Source: Massilia sp. Root351
Lineage (GTDB): Bacteria > Pseudomonadota > Gammaproteobacteria > Burkholderiales > Burkholderiaceae_D
Direction: 5' to 3'
Length of the DNA stretch: 64,000 bases
Assembly: GCF_001425045.1 (NCBI RefSeq)
Contig: NZ_LMDJ01000012.1
Span: forward strand, 62,001-126,000
The notes under the pieces are model-generated. The model was not told the origin of the DNA. It was given only the letters and a program-made list of their open reading frames with translations, and did no database searches. A program made the position numbers and the translations under genes. Below are positions 47,196 to 56,756 of this stretch, piece by piece (position 1 is the stretch's first letter; every line of letters begins with the position of its first letter).

Positions 47196-47714
47196 ATGCA
47201 AACACCGAGAATCGCCCCGCTGGATGCGCCCTATGCGCCCGGCGTGCAGCAAGCCTTTGACCGCGTCATGCCGCCGGGGATGGAACCGCTGGGATTGTTC
47301 CGCACGCTGGCGCACAGCCCACGCGTGCTGCAGCGCCTGTTCGCCGGCAATCTGCTCGATCCCGGCGCCATCACGCTGCGCGAACGCGAACTGGTCATCC
47401 TGCGCACCTGCGCGCGCTGCGGCTGCGACTACGAATGGGGCGTGCACAAGGCGCTGTTCGCGCGCGCCGCCGGGCTGAGCGCCGAAGACATTGCCGCCAC
47501 GCAGGCCGCGGCCGGCGCCGGGCTGCTGCTGCGCGCCGTCGACGAACTGCACGACAGCGCCGCTATCTCGGAGGCGACGTGGCAGGAGCTGGCGTCGGCC
47601 TACCAGCCGGACCAGATCCTCGAAATCATCGCCCTATGCGGCTACTACCACACCATCTCCTTTATCGCCAACGCCTGCCGCGTGGCGCCGGAGGCTTTCG
47701 CTCAGGCAGCGTAA
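47196..47714 (+). CDS. Carboxymuconolactone decarboxylase/AhpD-like protein
   Basis: 172 residues. The CMD helix with C-x-x-C and histidine (RTCARCGCDYEWGVHKALF) is that of AhpD-like alkylhydroperoxidases. Likely a thiol-dependent peroxidase or related enzyme, under control of the divergent HxlR protein. Its 3' end overlaps the convergent next gene by 13 bases. Confidence 0.88.
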   Translation: MQTPRIAPLDAPYAPGVQQAFDRVMPPGMEPLGLFRTLAHSPRVLQRLFAGNLLDPGAITLRERELVILRTCARCGCDYEWGVHKALFARAAGLSAEDIAATQAAAGAGLLLRAVDELHDSAAISEATWQELASAYQPDQILEIIALCGYYHTISFIANACRVAPEAFAQAA

Positions 47715-48445
47715 GCGGCGTTCAGGCGGCGGATCAGGTCGGCGTTGAGATCGCGGGTGTTGCGGTTCCAGCGCTGCATCGCGCGCTCCAGTTCTGGACG
47801 CTGGGCGGCTGCCAGCCGGGTGTCGCCGACGGAGGCGGCCCAGATGGCGTATTCGGCGCGTACCGTGAAGCTGCCATAGCGGGCCAGCGCGTCTTCGAAG
47901 GCGGTGCGTGCTTCATCCTGGCGGCCGCCGGCGCCCAACGCCTGGGCGCGCAGCAAGGCGATTTCCTCGGCGCGGAAGCCCGGGTCGGATTGGATGATGA
48001 AGTCGAGGTGGCCGATGGCTTCGCCCGCCCGGCCGCACGCCAGGTTGGCGCGCGCGGCGCCGCGGCGGATTTCCAGGTCGGCGCCGAACACGCCGTTCAG
48101 GCAGGCGCCGTAGGTGGCGGCGGCTTCCGCTGCGGCGCCCGCCTCCAACTGTGCCTGCGCCAGGCGCATCTGGTTCTGCGCGGTAGGTGTGTAGTCGAAG
48201 GCGGCGCGCGCTTCGCGCAGCTCGCGGCCCGGGTCCAGCGTACGCGCCGCCGCCGTGACAACCTTGCGCGCGCCATGCTCAAGCCGCGAGTTGGGCAGGT
48301 AGATCGCCACAAAATAGACAATGCTGCCCAGCAGCGGGAAGGAAAACAGGATGAACAGCCAGTAGGTCTGCTGCCGCGACCGCACGGCGTGCACGGCGAA
48401 GAACAGCGCGATGGCGATATGGAGTCCGGCACCGATGTACGGCAT
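47702..48445 (-). CDS. Membrane protein: PLDc_N-like pair of helices plus TPR-type repeats
   Basis: 247 residues. Two N-terminal transmembrane helices (about 5-25 and 29-50, IGAGLHIAIALFFAVHAV and YWLFILFSFPLLGSIVYFV) match the phospholipase-D-nuclease N-terminal module. The rest is alanine-rich helical repeats of TPR type facing the cytoplasm. No catalytic motif. ATG at 48445 has GAGGT before it; the longer frame starts with TTG. Function unknown. Confidence 0.72.
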   Translation of the reverse strand: MPYIGAGLHIAIALFFAVHAVRSRQQTYWLFILFSFPLLGSIVYFVAIYLPNSRLEHGARKVVTAAARTLDPGRELREARAAFDYTPTAQNQMRLAQAQLEAGAAAEAAATYGACLNGVFGADLEIRRGAARANLACGRAGEAIGHLDFIIQSDPGFRAEEIALLRAQALGAGGRQDEARTAFEDALARYGSFTVRAEYAIWAASVGDTRLAAAQRPELERAMQRWNRNTRDLNADLIRRLNAAYAA

Positions 48446-48538
48446 AACTACCTCTGTCAGCAAAAAGAGGAATTATCGCCGTTCGCAAGCCCGAAAATAT
48501 ACGCGGATTGTCACAGTGCAACACCCGCGAATGGCGCC

Positions 48539-49141
48539 TTAGCGCTGCGCGGTCTGTCCGGCCTGAGTCGCCGGTTCCAGCATGATGACCAGGGCGCTGG
48601 ACGTGGTGCGAATGCCGGTCGGCACAAACTGCACGCCCGCGTAGCGCAGGTCTTCCGGCTTGAAGCTGTACAGCGGCACGTCGCGTATCAGCTTGTCGGC
48701 CAGGATGTTGGCGGCGCCGGCGATCTGGCGCTGCTGCGATTCAGCTATGCCGTCGATGGCGAAACGGTCCACCTGCGCGTCGCTGAGAAAGACGGCGCTG
48801 CGCGCGTTGTCCACCACCAGCCGCCCGGACAGCGCCAGGCTGCCGCGCCACGATTGCCGCATCAGCATGGGCGACACGGTCAGCTCGGCCGACAGCGCGA
48901 CGCGGTCGTTCTGTCCCACCGTGCTCAGCTGCGGATTGCTCAGCTGAACATCGAACACGCCCAGCACGCGGTGGCTGACGGGGAAGCGCTGGCCCAGGTT
49001 CTTCTGCAGGCGCTCGAGCGGCACCTCGAACTGGCGCGGGCCGATCAGGCCCGCGCACGAGGCCAGCAAGCCTGCAGCGGCGGCAGCGGTGGCGATGGTA
49101 GCCACGGCAAGGATGTGGCGGCGATGGGGAGTGAAGGTCAT
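48539..49141 (-). CDS. DUF1439-type lipoprotein (YceB-like)
   Basis: 200 residues with lipobox LLASC (cysteine about 29) after a twin-arginine-free basic N-terminus. The mature domain fits DUF1439 outer-membrane lipoproteins such as E. coli YceB, with the LSNPQL and FLSDAQVDRF stretches. It faces the periplasm; role unknown. Divergent from the DUF72 gene. Confidence 0.8.
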   Translation of the reverse strand: MTFTPHRRHILAVATIATAAAAAGLLASCAGLIGPRQFEVPLERLQKNLGQRFPVSHRVLGVFDVQLSNPQLSTVGQNDRVALSAELTVSPMLMRQSWRGSLALSGRLVVDNARSAVFLSDAQVDRFAIDGIAESQQRQIAGAANILADKLIRDVPLYSFKPEDLRYAGVQFVPTGIRTTSSALVIMLEPATQAGQTAQR

Positions 49142-49215
49142 CTTGGTTCCGGTTAAGCGGGCGACACACTGCGCCCGGGTGCCGTAGAGTGTATTTCATC
49201 CACGACGGAGGCGCC

Positions 49216-49938
49216 ATGGCGGTAGTGCGAATCGGATGCGCGGGCTGGTCCATCCCACGGGCGGCCAGCGGCGACTTTCCCGCCGAAGGCAGCCACTTGC
49301 AGCGGTACGCCGCCGTCTTCAACGCCGCCGAAATCAATTCCTCGTTCTACCGCCCGCACCAGCCGCAGGTCTACGCACGCTGGGCCGCCAGCGTGCCGGA
49401 CGATTTCCGTTTCGCCGTCAAGGCGCCCAAGCAAATGACGCATGAGCTGCGCCTGGCGGATTGCACTGAGGCCATGCAGCGCTTCGCCGGCGAAGCGGCA
49501 GGCCTGGGCGCCAAACTGGGCTGCGTGCTGGTCCAGCTGCCGCCCAGCCTGCAGTTCGACCCGGCCCTCGCCGCAACATTCTTCACGCTGGCCCGGCAAC
49601 ACTTCGGCTGCATGCTCGCCTGCGAAGCCCGCCATTCCAGCTGGTTCGGCGGCGCCGCCACCGCCCTGCTGAGCGATGTCGCCGTCACGCGCGTGACCGC
49701 CGATCCGCCGGCCGGCCAGCCCGGCCCGCACGTGGCCACCACCGCCACCACCTACGCCCGCCTTCACGGCAGCCCGCGCGTCTACTTTTCGTCCTACGAC
49801 GGCGAATTCCTGGACCAGGCCGCCGTCAGCCTGGCCGGCCGCGCCGGCAACGGCCACGACGCCTGGTGCATCTTCGACAACACCGCATCCGGCGCCGCCA
49901 CCGCCAACGCCGTCGCCCTGCTGCAACGCCTGTCCTGA
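49216..49938 (+). CDS. DUF72 (YecE) family protein
   Basis: 240 residues. The signature IGCAGWSIP, the INSSFYRPHQPQVYARWA stretch, and FRFAVKAPKQMTH are typical of DUF72, a TIM-barrel family of unknown reaction. Start MAVVRIG was chosen because GGAGG lies 6 bases before it; the longer reading runs back into the promoter. Single-gene unit. Confidence 0.9.
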   Translation: MAVVRIGCAGWSIPRAASGDFPAEGSHLQRYAAVFNAAEINSSFYRPHQPQVYARWAASVPDDFRFAVKAPKQMTHELRLADCTEAMQRFAGEAAGLGAKLGCVLVQLPPSLQFDPALAATFFTLARQHFGCMLACEARHSSWFGGAATALLSDVAVTRVTADPPAGQPGPHVATTATTYARLHGSPRVYFSSYDGEFLDQAAVSLAGRAGNGHDAWCIFDNTASGAATANAVALLQRLS

Positions 49939-49973
49939 CTGCATGCAAAAAAAAAACCGTCGGTGCGCAAATC

Positions 49974-49991
49974 TAGTGTTATAGTTCACTA
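49974..49991. promoter_or_regulatory. Inverted repeat, candidate GntR operator and promoter
   Basis: TAGTG-N8-CACTA lies 38 bases before the GntR start and contains TATAGT, a plausible -10 (49980-49985). YtrA-type GntR proteins usually repress their own transporter operons from such sites. Confidence 0.5.
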
Positions 49992-50028
49992 CAACACCAC
50001 TTCATCACATCACTAGGAGGACGCATGT

Positions 50029-50400
50029 ATGTGGAATGACAACGCGCCGATTTATCGCCAGCTCAAGGAGCGGGTGCTCGGCATGATGCTGGACGGCTTG
50101 CTCAAGCCCGGCGACGCCCTGCCCTCGGTGCGGCAGATCGCCGCCGACTACCAATTGAATCCGATTACCGTATCCAAGGCCTACCAGGAACTGGTAGACG
50201 AAAGCCTGGTTGAAAAACGAAGGGGGTTAGGCATGTACGTTACCGAAGGCGCTCACGAAAAACTGCTGGCCACCGAACGCGAACGCTTTGTGCGCGAGGA
50301 ATGGCCGGCCATGGTGGAGCGCATCCGCCGCCTGGGGCTGGACCTGGAGCAGCTGCTGCGCGCTTCACAGCCTGGCACGCAGCCGGGAGCGCCGGCATGA
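50029..50400 (+). CDS. GntR family regulator, YtrA subgroup
   Basis: 123 residues: a GntR HTH (LPSVRQIAADYQLNPITVSKAY) and only a short C-terminal helical tail, as in the YtrA group. AGGAGG lies 8 bases upstream. Its stop overlaps the ATP-binding gene as ATGA. YtrA regulators typically repress adjacent ABC transporters and respond to cell-envelope stress. Confidence 0.92.
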   Translation: MWNDNAPIYRQLKERVLGMMLDGLLKPGDALPSVRQIAADYQLNPITVSKAYQELVDESLVEKRRGLGMYVTEGAHEKLLATERERFVREEWPAMVERIRRLGLDLEQLLRASQPGTQPGAPA

Positions 50401-51254
50401 GCGCCCTGATCACCGCCCGCAACCTCACCAAGCGCTATGGCAAGAAACTGGCGCTGGACGAAGCCAGTTTCGAGATCCAGCCCGGCCGCGTGGTCGGCCT
50501 GATCGGCCCCAACGGGTCGGGCAAGACCACCACGCTCAAGGCCATCCTCGGCCTGACCCGCTTCGAGGGCGAACTGTCGGTGCTGGGCATGGACCCGAGC
50601 AAGCAGCGCGACGCGCTGATGAACGAAGTGTGCTTCATCGCCGACGTGGCCGTGCTGCCGCGCTGGCTGAAGGTGAAGGACGCGATCGATTTCGTGGAAG
50701 GGGTGCATCCGCGCTTCAACCGCGAGAAGGCCGAGCGCTACATCGCCCACACCAAGCTGGAACCGGACATGAAGGTCAAGGCCATGTCCAAGGGCATGAT
50801 CGTGCAGCTGCACCTGGCGCTGGTAATGGCGATCGACGCCAAGCTGCTGGTGCTGGACGAACCCACGCTGGGGCTGGACATCCTGTACCGCAAGCAGTTC
50901 TACCACAACCTGCTGGAGGACTACTTCGACGAGAACAAGACCATCATCATCACCACCCACCAGATCGAGGAAGTGGAGAACATCCTGACCGACCTGATGT
51001 TCATCCGCGACGGCAAGATCACGCTGGCGGCGTCGATGGAGGAAATCGGCGACCGCTACACCGAAGTGATGGTGGAGCCGCAGCACATCAACGCTGCCAA
51101 CGCGCTGGCGCCGATGACGCAGCGCAGCGTGTTCGGCAAGGCAGTGATGCTGTTCGACGGCGCTTCGCGCGCGCAGCTTGAAAAATTCGGCGAGATCCGC
51201 ACCCCGAGCGTTGCGGACCTGTTTGTCGCCACCATGAAAGGGAGCTACGAATGA
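50397..51254 (+). CDS. ABC transporter ATP-binding protein
   Basis: 285 residues. Walker A GPNGSGKTTT, Walker B LLVLDEPTLGLD, and switch histidine in ITTHQ. The signature motif is atypical: MSKGM replaces LSGGQ, a pattern seen in YtrB/antibiotic-type exporters. Starts at ATGA overlap with GntR and ends at ATGA overlap with the permease, so all three are co-translated. Export or lantibiotic-type defence is the most likely role. Confidence 0.92.
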   Translation: MSALITARNLTKRYGKKLALDEASFEIQPGRVVGLIGPNGSGKTTTLKAILGLTRFEGELSVLGMDPSKQRDALMNEVCFIADVAVLPRWLKVKDAIDFVEGVHPRFNREKAERYIAHTKLEPDMKVKAMSKGMIVQLHLALVMAIDAKLLVLDEPTLGLDILYRKQFYHNLLEDYFDENKTIIITTHQIEEVENILTDLMFIRDGKITLAASMEEIGDRYTEVMVEPQHINAANALAPMTQRSVFGKAVMLFDGASRAQLEKFGEIRTPSVADLFVATMKGSYE

Positions 51255-52198
51255 AAACGATGAAATGGCTGATCAAGCGCGAGTTCTGGGAACACAAGGG
51301 CATGGTGGTGTGGGCGCCTGCCGTGGTGGCCGGGCTGATCGCCCTGCTGACGCTGGGCGGGCTGCTGCTGGGCCGCAACATGGCCTTCGAGGGCAGCGCC
51401 AGCAAGATCAGCGTGGAACTGGGCGGCGAGGCGCGCGACACTACCATCGCCATGCTGGCGGACGTCTACATGGCCTTCTCGGTGCCCATCCTGATTATCC
51501 TGGGCTTCCTGGTGTTCTTCTACTGCCTCGGCGCGCTGCACGACGACCGCCGCGACCGCAGCCTGCTGTTCTGGAAATCGCTGCCGGTATCGGACCAGAT
51601 GACGGTGCTGTCCAAGGTGGCGCTGGCACTGGTGGCGATACCGCTGGTCAGCGTGTTGATCGGCATCGCGCTGTCGCTGGTGATTACGCTGCTGCTGGGC
51701 GTGAGCATGGCGATGCACGGGGTGAACCTGATCGGCCCGGTGCTGTCCTCGCCCTCCTTCTACCTGTCGCCGCTGCGCCTCCTGGGCCTGCTGCCGGTGT
51801 ACGTGCTGTGGGCCCTGCCCACCGTGGGCTGGCTGTTGCTGGTGTCGAGCTGGGCGCGCTCCAAGGTGTTCCTGTGGGCGGTGGGCGCGCCGCTGGTGAC
51901 GGCGGTATTGATCGCCTGGGCCAACAAGATCTTCGGCCTGGGCATGGCGCCGGGCTGGTTCATGGAGAACATCGTCAGCCGCATGCTGCTCGGCGTGGCG
52001 CCCGGCAACTGGTTCATGCACAGCCGGATCGATCCGAACCAGCTGGTGCAGGAAGGCGCGGAGCACGTGCGCAACGCGGACCTGTTCAGTGCCTCCTGGA
52101 GCACGCTGGGCACCCCGTCGCTGTGGATAGGTGTTGCCGCCGGCGTGGCCATGATCGCCGGCGCCGTGTGGCTGCGCCGCTGGCGCGAGGAAGGCTAA
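51251..52198 (+). CDS. ABC transporter permease (ABC-2 type)
   Basis: 315 residues with about six membrane helices (for example VVWAPAVVAGLIALLTLGGLL near 20-40 and VPILIILGFLVFFYCLGAL near 77-95) and the LHDDRRDRSLLFWKSLPVSD loop usual in ABC-2 permeases of this type. Last gene of the GntR/ABC operon. Substrate unknown. Confidence 0.9.
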   Translation: MKTMKWLIKREFWEHKGMVVWAPAVVAGLIALLTLGGLLLGRNMAFEGSASKISVELGGEARDTTIAMLADVYMAFSVPILIILGFLVFFYCLGALHDDRRDRSLLFWKSLPVSDQMTVLSKVALALVAIPLVSVLIGIALSLVITLLLGVSMAMHGVNLIGPVLSSPSFYLSPLRLLGLLPVYVLWALPTVGWLLLVSSWARSKVFLWAVGAPLVTAVLIAWANKIFGLGMAPGWFMENIVSRMLLGVAPGNWFMHSRIDPNQLVQEGAEHVRNADLFSASWSTLGTPSLWIGVAAGVAMIAGAVWLRRWREEG

Positions 52199-52223
52199 AG
52201 GTACGGCTGGGATAGTGTTGCAG

Positions 52224-52263
52224 GGCGGGTTGGCGGGGCGCGCCTAGCGTAGCGTAACCCGCC
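52224..52263. repeat. Short palindromic repeat (REP-like) copy 2
   Basis: GGCGGGTT at 52224-52231 pairs with AACCCGCC at 52256-52263, and CTAGCGTAGCGTAACCCGCC matches the copy at 35190-35209. The AraC gene stop codon and its last codons (RRVTLR) lie inside the repeat. Confidence 0.5.
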
Positions 52264-52993
52264 GGTACTGAGTCGGCGTCACCCCCACGGTGGCGCGAAA
52301 CTGGCGGGTGAAAGCACTGTGGTCGCCGTATCCGCACGCCATGGCAATCTCCGCCACGCTGGCAGGCCCGGCCAGCATGCGCGATGCAGCATCCACCCGG
52401 GTCTTGATGATGACCTGGCGCGGCGTGAGCTGGTAAATGCGCAGGAAATAGCGCTCCAGCTGCGCCACCGACATATTCGCCGTGCGCGCGAGCTCCGGCA
52501 GCGGCAACGGCTGGTCGTAGCGCTCCTGTATCAGCCGCGCCGCCGCAGCCACCTTGTGGTAGGCCGAATTCTTCCTGTCCTCCATGGCCAGGTCGCGCGA
52601 AATGCCGGTCAGGCCGACGATGGCGCCCGACGCGCCGCGCAATGCGGTCTTGCGGGTCAGGCACCAGCCTGGATCGCGGTTCGGATACAGGTGCAGCTCC
52701 AGCTGGTCCGCGATCTCCGCACCGCCCGCCAGCACCGCTTCGTCCTGCGCCAGGTAATTCTGGCCGAAGGGCCGCGCGAACACTTCGGCCGAGGTCCTTC
52801 CCAATAGCGCATCCTTGTGCTTCAAGCCGCAGCGCTTGACCAGCGTCTGGTTCACCACCACGTAGCGGCCCTGCACGTCCTTGACGAAAAACACCACGTC
52901 CGGCAGCGCGTCGAACAGCGGCTCGGCAAAGAACACGTCGGCGATGTTTGCGCCCAGTGCCAGGCGGGCGCCTCCCGTTTTTGCGGTATCCAT
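52244..52993 (-). CDS. AraC family regulator with PAS sensor (probable hydroxyproline operon activator)
   Basis: 249 residues. PAS domain about residues 22-135 ([21 protein letters not shown]), AraC double HTH about 150-249 ([21 protein letters not shown]). Divergent from the hydroxyproline epimerase 110 bases away, so it is likely to activate that operon; its PAS may sense a pathway ligand or redox state. AraC plus PAS is an uncommon pairing. Confidence 0.88.
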   Translation of the reverse strand: MDTAKTGGARLALGANIADVFFAEPLFDALPDVVFFVKDVQGRYVVVNQTLVKRCGLKHKDALLGRTSAEVFARPFGQNYLAQDEAVLAGGAEIADQLELHLYPNRDPGWCLTRKTALRGASGAIVGLTGISRDLAMEDRKNSAYHKVAAAARLIQERYDQPLPLPELARTANMSVAQLERYFLRIYQLTPRQVIIKTRVDAASRMLAGPASVAEIAMACGYGDHSAFTRQFRATVGVTPTQYRRVTLR

Positions 52994-53103
52994 GGCCGCA
53001 TTCTCGCACGGCCTGCGGACGGAAAGGCGATTGTGCCGATTTCGTCATCTTTGATGCGCAGCGCCTGCAAGACGGCGGGCTGCGGAAGGCATATGATTTC
53101 AAC

Positions 53104-54033
53104 ATGAAAACCATCTCCATTATCGATTCCCACACCGGCGGCGAACCGACCCGCCTGGTCACCGCAGGCGGGCCGGAACTCGGCAGCGGGCCGTTGCATG
53201 AGCGCCTTGAACTGCTGCGCCGCGAGCACGACAACTTCCGTTCCGCCGTGGTGTGCGAACCGCGCGGTTCGGACGTGCTGGTGGGCGCGCTGCTGTGCCA
53301 GCCGCATGCGGCCGATTGTGCAGCAGGCGTCATCTTCTTCAACAACGTCGGCTATCTCGGCATGTGCGGGCACGGCACCATCGGGCTGGTGGCTTCGCTG
53401 GCTTATATGGGCCGTATCGGCGTGGGCGTGCACCGCATCGATACGCCGGTGGGCGTGGTGGAAGCGGAGCTGCACGCGGACGGCAGCGTGACCGTGGAAA
53501 ACGTGGCGGCCTACCGCGCGCGGCACGCGGTGACGGTGCGGGTGCCCGGCCATGGCGGCGTGACGGGCGACGTGGCCTGGGGCGGCAACTGGTTCTTCCT
53601 GGTGGCAGAGCATGGGCAGGAGCTGCATGTATCGAATGCGGGCGCACTGACGGCGTTTACCTCCGCCGTGCGCAAGGCGCTGGCCGCGGCGGGCATCACC
53701 GGCGCGGACGGCGCGGAGATCGACCACATCGAACTGTTTGCGCCTTCGTCCAGCGCGGACAGCCGGAACTTTGTGCTCTGCCCCGGCAACGCCTACGACC
53801 GTTCCCCCTGCGGCACCGGCACCAGCGCGAAGCTGGCCTGCCTGGCGGCAGACGGCAAGCTGGCCGAAGGCGCGGTGTGGCGGCAGGAGAGCATTGTCGG
53901 CAGCGTGTTCGAGGGCACCTACCGTTACGACGGCGGCAAGCTGATACCGAGCATACGCGGCCAGGCCTGGGTGAACTCGCAGGCCACGCTGATACTCGAT
54001 CCGTCCGACCCGCTGGTGTGGGGCATACGGTGA
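53104..54033 (+). CDS. 4-hydroxyproline 2-epimerase
   Basis: 309 residues, proline racemase superfamily. The catalytic cysteines are both present: C88 (MCGHGT) and C236 (SPCGTGTS). Two cysteines mark racemase or epimerase activity, unlike the dehydratases where the second is Thr. It converts trans-4-hydroxy-L-proline to the cis-D form. First gene of the operon; its TGA overlaps the GTG of the next gene. Confidence 0.93.
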   Translation: MKTISIIDSHTGGEPTRLVTAGGPELGSGPLHERLELLRREHDNFRSAVVCEPRGSDVLVGALLCQPHAADCAAGVIFFNNVGYLGMCGHGTIGLVASLAYMGRIGVGVHRIDTPVGVVEAELHADGSVTVENVAAYRARHAVTVRVPGHGGVTGDVAWGGNWFFLVAEHGQELHVSNAGALTAFTSAVRKALAAAGITGADGAEIDHIELFAPSSSADSRNFVLCPGNAYDRSPCGTGTSAKLACLAADGKLAEGAVWRQESIVGSVFEGTYRYDGGKLIPSIRGQAWVNSQATLILDPSDPLVWGIR

Positions 54034-55157
54034 GCTTGCCGGACGTGTTGATCGTCGGCGCGGGCATTATCGGCGCGGCTTGCGCGGATGCGCTGTCGGC
54101 GCGCGGTCTGCGCGTGACGGTGGTCGAGCAGGAGGTGGTCGGTTCCGGCGCAACGGCGGCCGGCATGGGGCACTTGGTGGTGATGGACGACAATGCGGCC
54201 GAGCTGGCGCTATCGGCATGGTCGCTGGAGCTGTGGCGCGAGTTTGTGGCCGGGCAGCCGGGCCGGCACGAGTACAGCCAATGCGGCACCATCTGGGTTG
54301 CCGCCGATGATGAAGAGATGGCCGCAGCGCGCGTCAAGGCGCAAACCATGACGGCGCATGGCCTGCCGTGCCGCATGCTCGATGCGCAAAGATTGTACGA
54401 ACGCGAGCCGCAGCTGCGGCCCGGCCTGGCCGGCGGCCTGCTGGTCGATGGCGACGGCCTGGTCTACCCGCCCAAGAGCGCGCGCATCCTGATGGACCGC
54501 GCCATCGCACGCGGCGCCCGGCTGCTCAGCGGCACGGTTCAGCATCTTGAAGGCGGCAATGGCGTCGTCCTGGCGGACGGCACACGCCTGCAGGGCGGAC
54601 GCATCGTGCTGGCTGCGGGTTCGCGCTCATCGGCGCTGCTGGCCGACCTGCCGGTGCAGCCGAAAAAGGGCCACGTTGCCATTACCGACCGCTACCCCGG
54701 GTTTATCCGTCACCAGCTGGTGGAGCTGGGCTACATCAAGAGCGCCCATGCCGCCAGCGGCGACTCGGTGGCGTTCAATTTGCAGCCCCGCCCCACGGGC
54801 CAGATCCTGATCGGCTCCTCGCGCCAGTTCGGCACCACAGACTCCGCCGTGGACCACGCCATGATGGCCCGCATGCTGCGCCACGCCGCCGCCTTCACGC
54901 CCGCGCTGGCCGGCATGAACGTGCTGCGCTGCTGGACCGGCCTGCGCGCCGCCAGCCCGGACGGCCTGCCCATTATCGGCCCCCACCCTGCCCGCCCCGG
55001 CCTGTGGCTGGCCACCGGCCATGAAGGCCTCGGCATCACCACCTCGCTCGCCACCGCGCAGCTGCTGGCCGCGCAGATGCTGGACGAAAGCGCCGCCATC
55101 CCGGCGCTGCCCTATCTGCCGGCCCGCTTTTCGCAAATGAGGAGCGCGCATGCCTGA
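54030..55157 (+). CDS. D-hydroxyproline dehydrogenase, FAD-dependent (beta-type) subunit
   Basis: 375 residues starting at GTG (GTGA overlap with the epimerase stop). DAO-type oxidoreductase with the Rossmann glycine motif [14 protein letters not shown] and a C-terminal substrate-binding [14 protein letters not shown]. It is the catalytic part of a three-subunit enzyme that oxidises cis-4-hydroxy-D-proline to pyrroline-4-hydroxy-2-carboxylate. Confidence 0.9.
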   Translation: MSLPDVLIVGAGIIGAACADALSARGLRVTVVEQEVVGSGATAAGMGHLVVMDDNAAELALSAWSLELWREFVAGQPGRHEYSQCGTIWVAADDEEMAAARVKAQTMTAHGLPCRMLDAQRLYEREPQLRPGLAGGLLVDGDGLVYPPKSARILMDRAIARGARLLSGTVQHLEGGNGVVLADGTRLQGGRIVLAAGSRSSALLADLPVQPKKGHVAITDRYPGFIRHQLVELGYIKSAHAASGDSVAFNLQPRPTGQILIGSSRQFGTTDSAVDHAMMARMLRHAAAFTPALAGMNVLRCWTGLRAASPDGLPIIGPHPARPGLWLATGHEGLGITTSLATAQLLAAQMLDESAAIPALPYLPARFSQMRSAHA

Positions 55158-55419
55158 GCTGATCAGCCTCGCGATAGACGGCCAGACCGTCACCGTCCCT
55201 GCAGGCAGCACGGTGGTGGCCGCCATCGCCGTACACACGGCAGGTGCCGCTGTCACCCGGCGCTCCGTCAGCGGCATGCTGCGCGGCCCCTTGTGCGGCA
55301 TGGGCGTGTGCCATGAATGCCGCGTGACGATAGACGGCCGTGCCCACCAGCTGGCTTGCCAGACGCCGTGCGCGCCAGGCATGCAGGTTCGCACTCCGCT
55401 CGCGGAGGACGCGGCATGA
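55150..55419 (+). CDS. D-hydroxyproline dehydrogenase, small [2Fe-2S] subunit
   Basis: 89 residues. Cluster cysteines C49, C54, C57 and C70 (C-X4-C-X2-C-X12-C) give a plant-type ferredoxin [2Fe-2S] fold. It overlaps the preceding gene by 8 bases and the next by ATGA, consistent with a stoichiometric complex. Confidence 0.9.
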   Translation: MPELISLAIDGQTVTVPAGSTVVAAIAVHTAGAAVTRRSVSGMLRGPLCGMGVCHECRVTIDGRAHQLACQTPCAPGMQVRTPLAEDAA

Positions 55420-56738
55420 CGCAGCTGTTCGACATCCTCGTCATCGGCGCCGGACCGGCCGGTCTGGCCGCGGCGCACGCGGCGGCTGCGGCGGCGCCGA
55501 ACGCCCGCATCGGCGTGGTGGACGACAATCCGCTGGCCGGTGGCCAGATCTGGCGCGGCGGCGCGCATCAGCAGCAGGACGGGCGCGCCATTGCGCTGTT
55601 GAACGAACTGCAGGCCGCGCCCAACATCACCTTCATGCAGCACCACCGCGTGCTGTATGCGCCCGCCGACGGCCAGCTGCTGGTGCAGTCGCCCGATGCC
55701 GCCGCCGTGCTGCACTACCAGCGCCTGATCCTCGCCACAGGCGCGCGCGAACTGCTGCTGCCCTTCCCCGGCTGGACCCTGCCCGGCGTCACCGGCGCCG
55801 GCGGCCTGCAGGCGCTCGCCAAGGGCGGCTTTCCGGTAGCGGGCAAGCGCGTGGTCGTCGCCGGCTCGGGCCCGCTGCTGCTGGCCGTCGCCGCCACGCT
55901 GACCGAACGTGGCGCGCAGGTTGTCGCCATCGCCGAACAGGCGGCCAAGCCACAGCTGGCGCGCTTCGCCCTCGGCCTGCTCGCCACGCCATCCAAGATC
56001 GCACAGGCGCTGAAGCTGTGGCGCAGCCTGCGCGGCATCCCGTACCACCGCGACAGCTACGTGACCGCCGCCAAGGCTAGCAATAGCGCGGCCAACGGCG
56101 CAGCCGGCTCGGCTAGCGGCCAGGCAGGGCAACCGCCAGCACAGTTGCACAGCGTCGAACTGCAAAGCGGCGGCCGCACGCAGATCATCGCCTGCGACTA
56201 CCTGGCCTGCGGCTACGGCCTGGTGCCCAATCCCGAACTGGCGATGGCGCTCGGCTGCGCCATCATTCCGGACACGCAAGCGGTGCGGACCGACACCTGG
56301 CAGCTGACCACCGTGCCCGGCATCTACTGCGCCGGCGAAGGCACGGGCGTGGGCGGTGTGGACAAGGCGCTGGCCGAGGGCCGCATCGCCGGCCTGGCCG
56401 CGGCCGGCAGGCAGGACTTGGCCCTCCCCTTCATCAGCACCCGCAGCCGCTGGCAGGCATTTGCGCGGCGCCTCGCGCGCGCCTTTGCCCTGCGACCCGA
56501 AATTCGCGCACTGGCGGACGACAGCACCATCGTCTGCCGCTGCGAAGACGTTTGCCATGGCGAGCTGCGCCAGCACGACAGCTGGCGCAGTGCCAAGCTA
56601 CACACGCGCTGCGGCATGGGCCCTTGCCAGGGCCGCATCTGCGGCAGCGCCACCGCCACGCTGTACGGCTGGCGCCCCGATTCGGTTCGCGTTCCGATTA
56701 CACCGGCACGCGTCGATAGCATCATCATCCAACCATAA
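55416..56738 (+). CDS. D-hydroxyproline dehydrogenase, NAD/FAD (alpha-type) subunit
   Basis: 440 residues. Glutathione-reductase-like FAD domain (LVIGAGPAGLAAAHAA) and a C-terminal BFD-type [2Fe-2S] domain (CRCEDVCHGEL, then CGMGPCQGRIC). It receives electrons from the FAD subunit through the small ferredoxin. Closes the ATGA-coupled trio. Confidence 0.9.
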   Translation: MTQLFDILVIGAGPAGLAAAHAAAAAAPNARIGVVDDNPLAGGQIWRGGAHQQQDGRAIALLNELQAAPNITFMQHHRVLYAPADGQLLVQSPDAAAVLHYQRLILATGARELLLPFPGWTLPGVTGAGGLQALAKGGFPVAGKRVVVAGSGPLLLAVAATLTERGAQVVAIAEQAAKPQLARFALGLLATPSKIAQALKLWRSLRGIPYHRDSYVTAAKASNSAANGAAGSASGQAGQPPAQLHSVELQSGGRTQIIACDYLACGYGLVPNPELAMALGCAIIPDTQAVRTDTWQLTTVPGIYCAGEGTGVGGVDKALAEGRIAGLAAAGRQDLALPFISTRSRWQAFARRLARAFALRPEIRALADDSTIVCRCEDVCHGELRQHDSWRSAKLHTRCGMGPCQGRICGSATATLYGWRPDSVRVPITPARVDSIIIQP

Positions 56739-56756
56739 CCCACCCAGGAGATCAGC

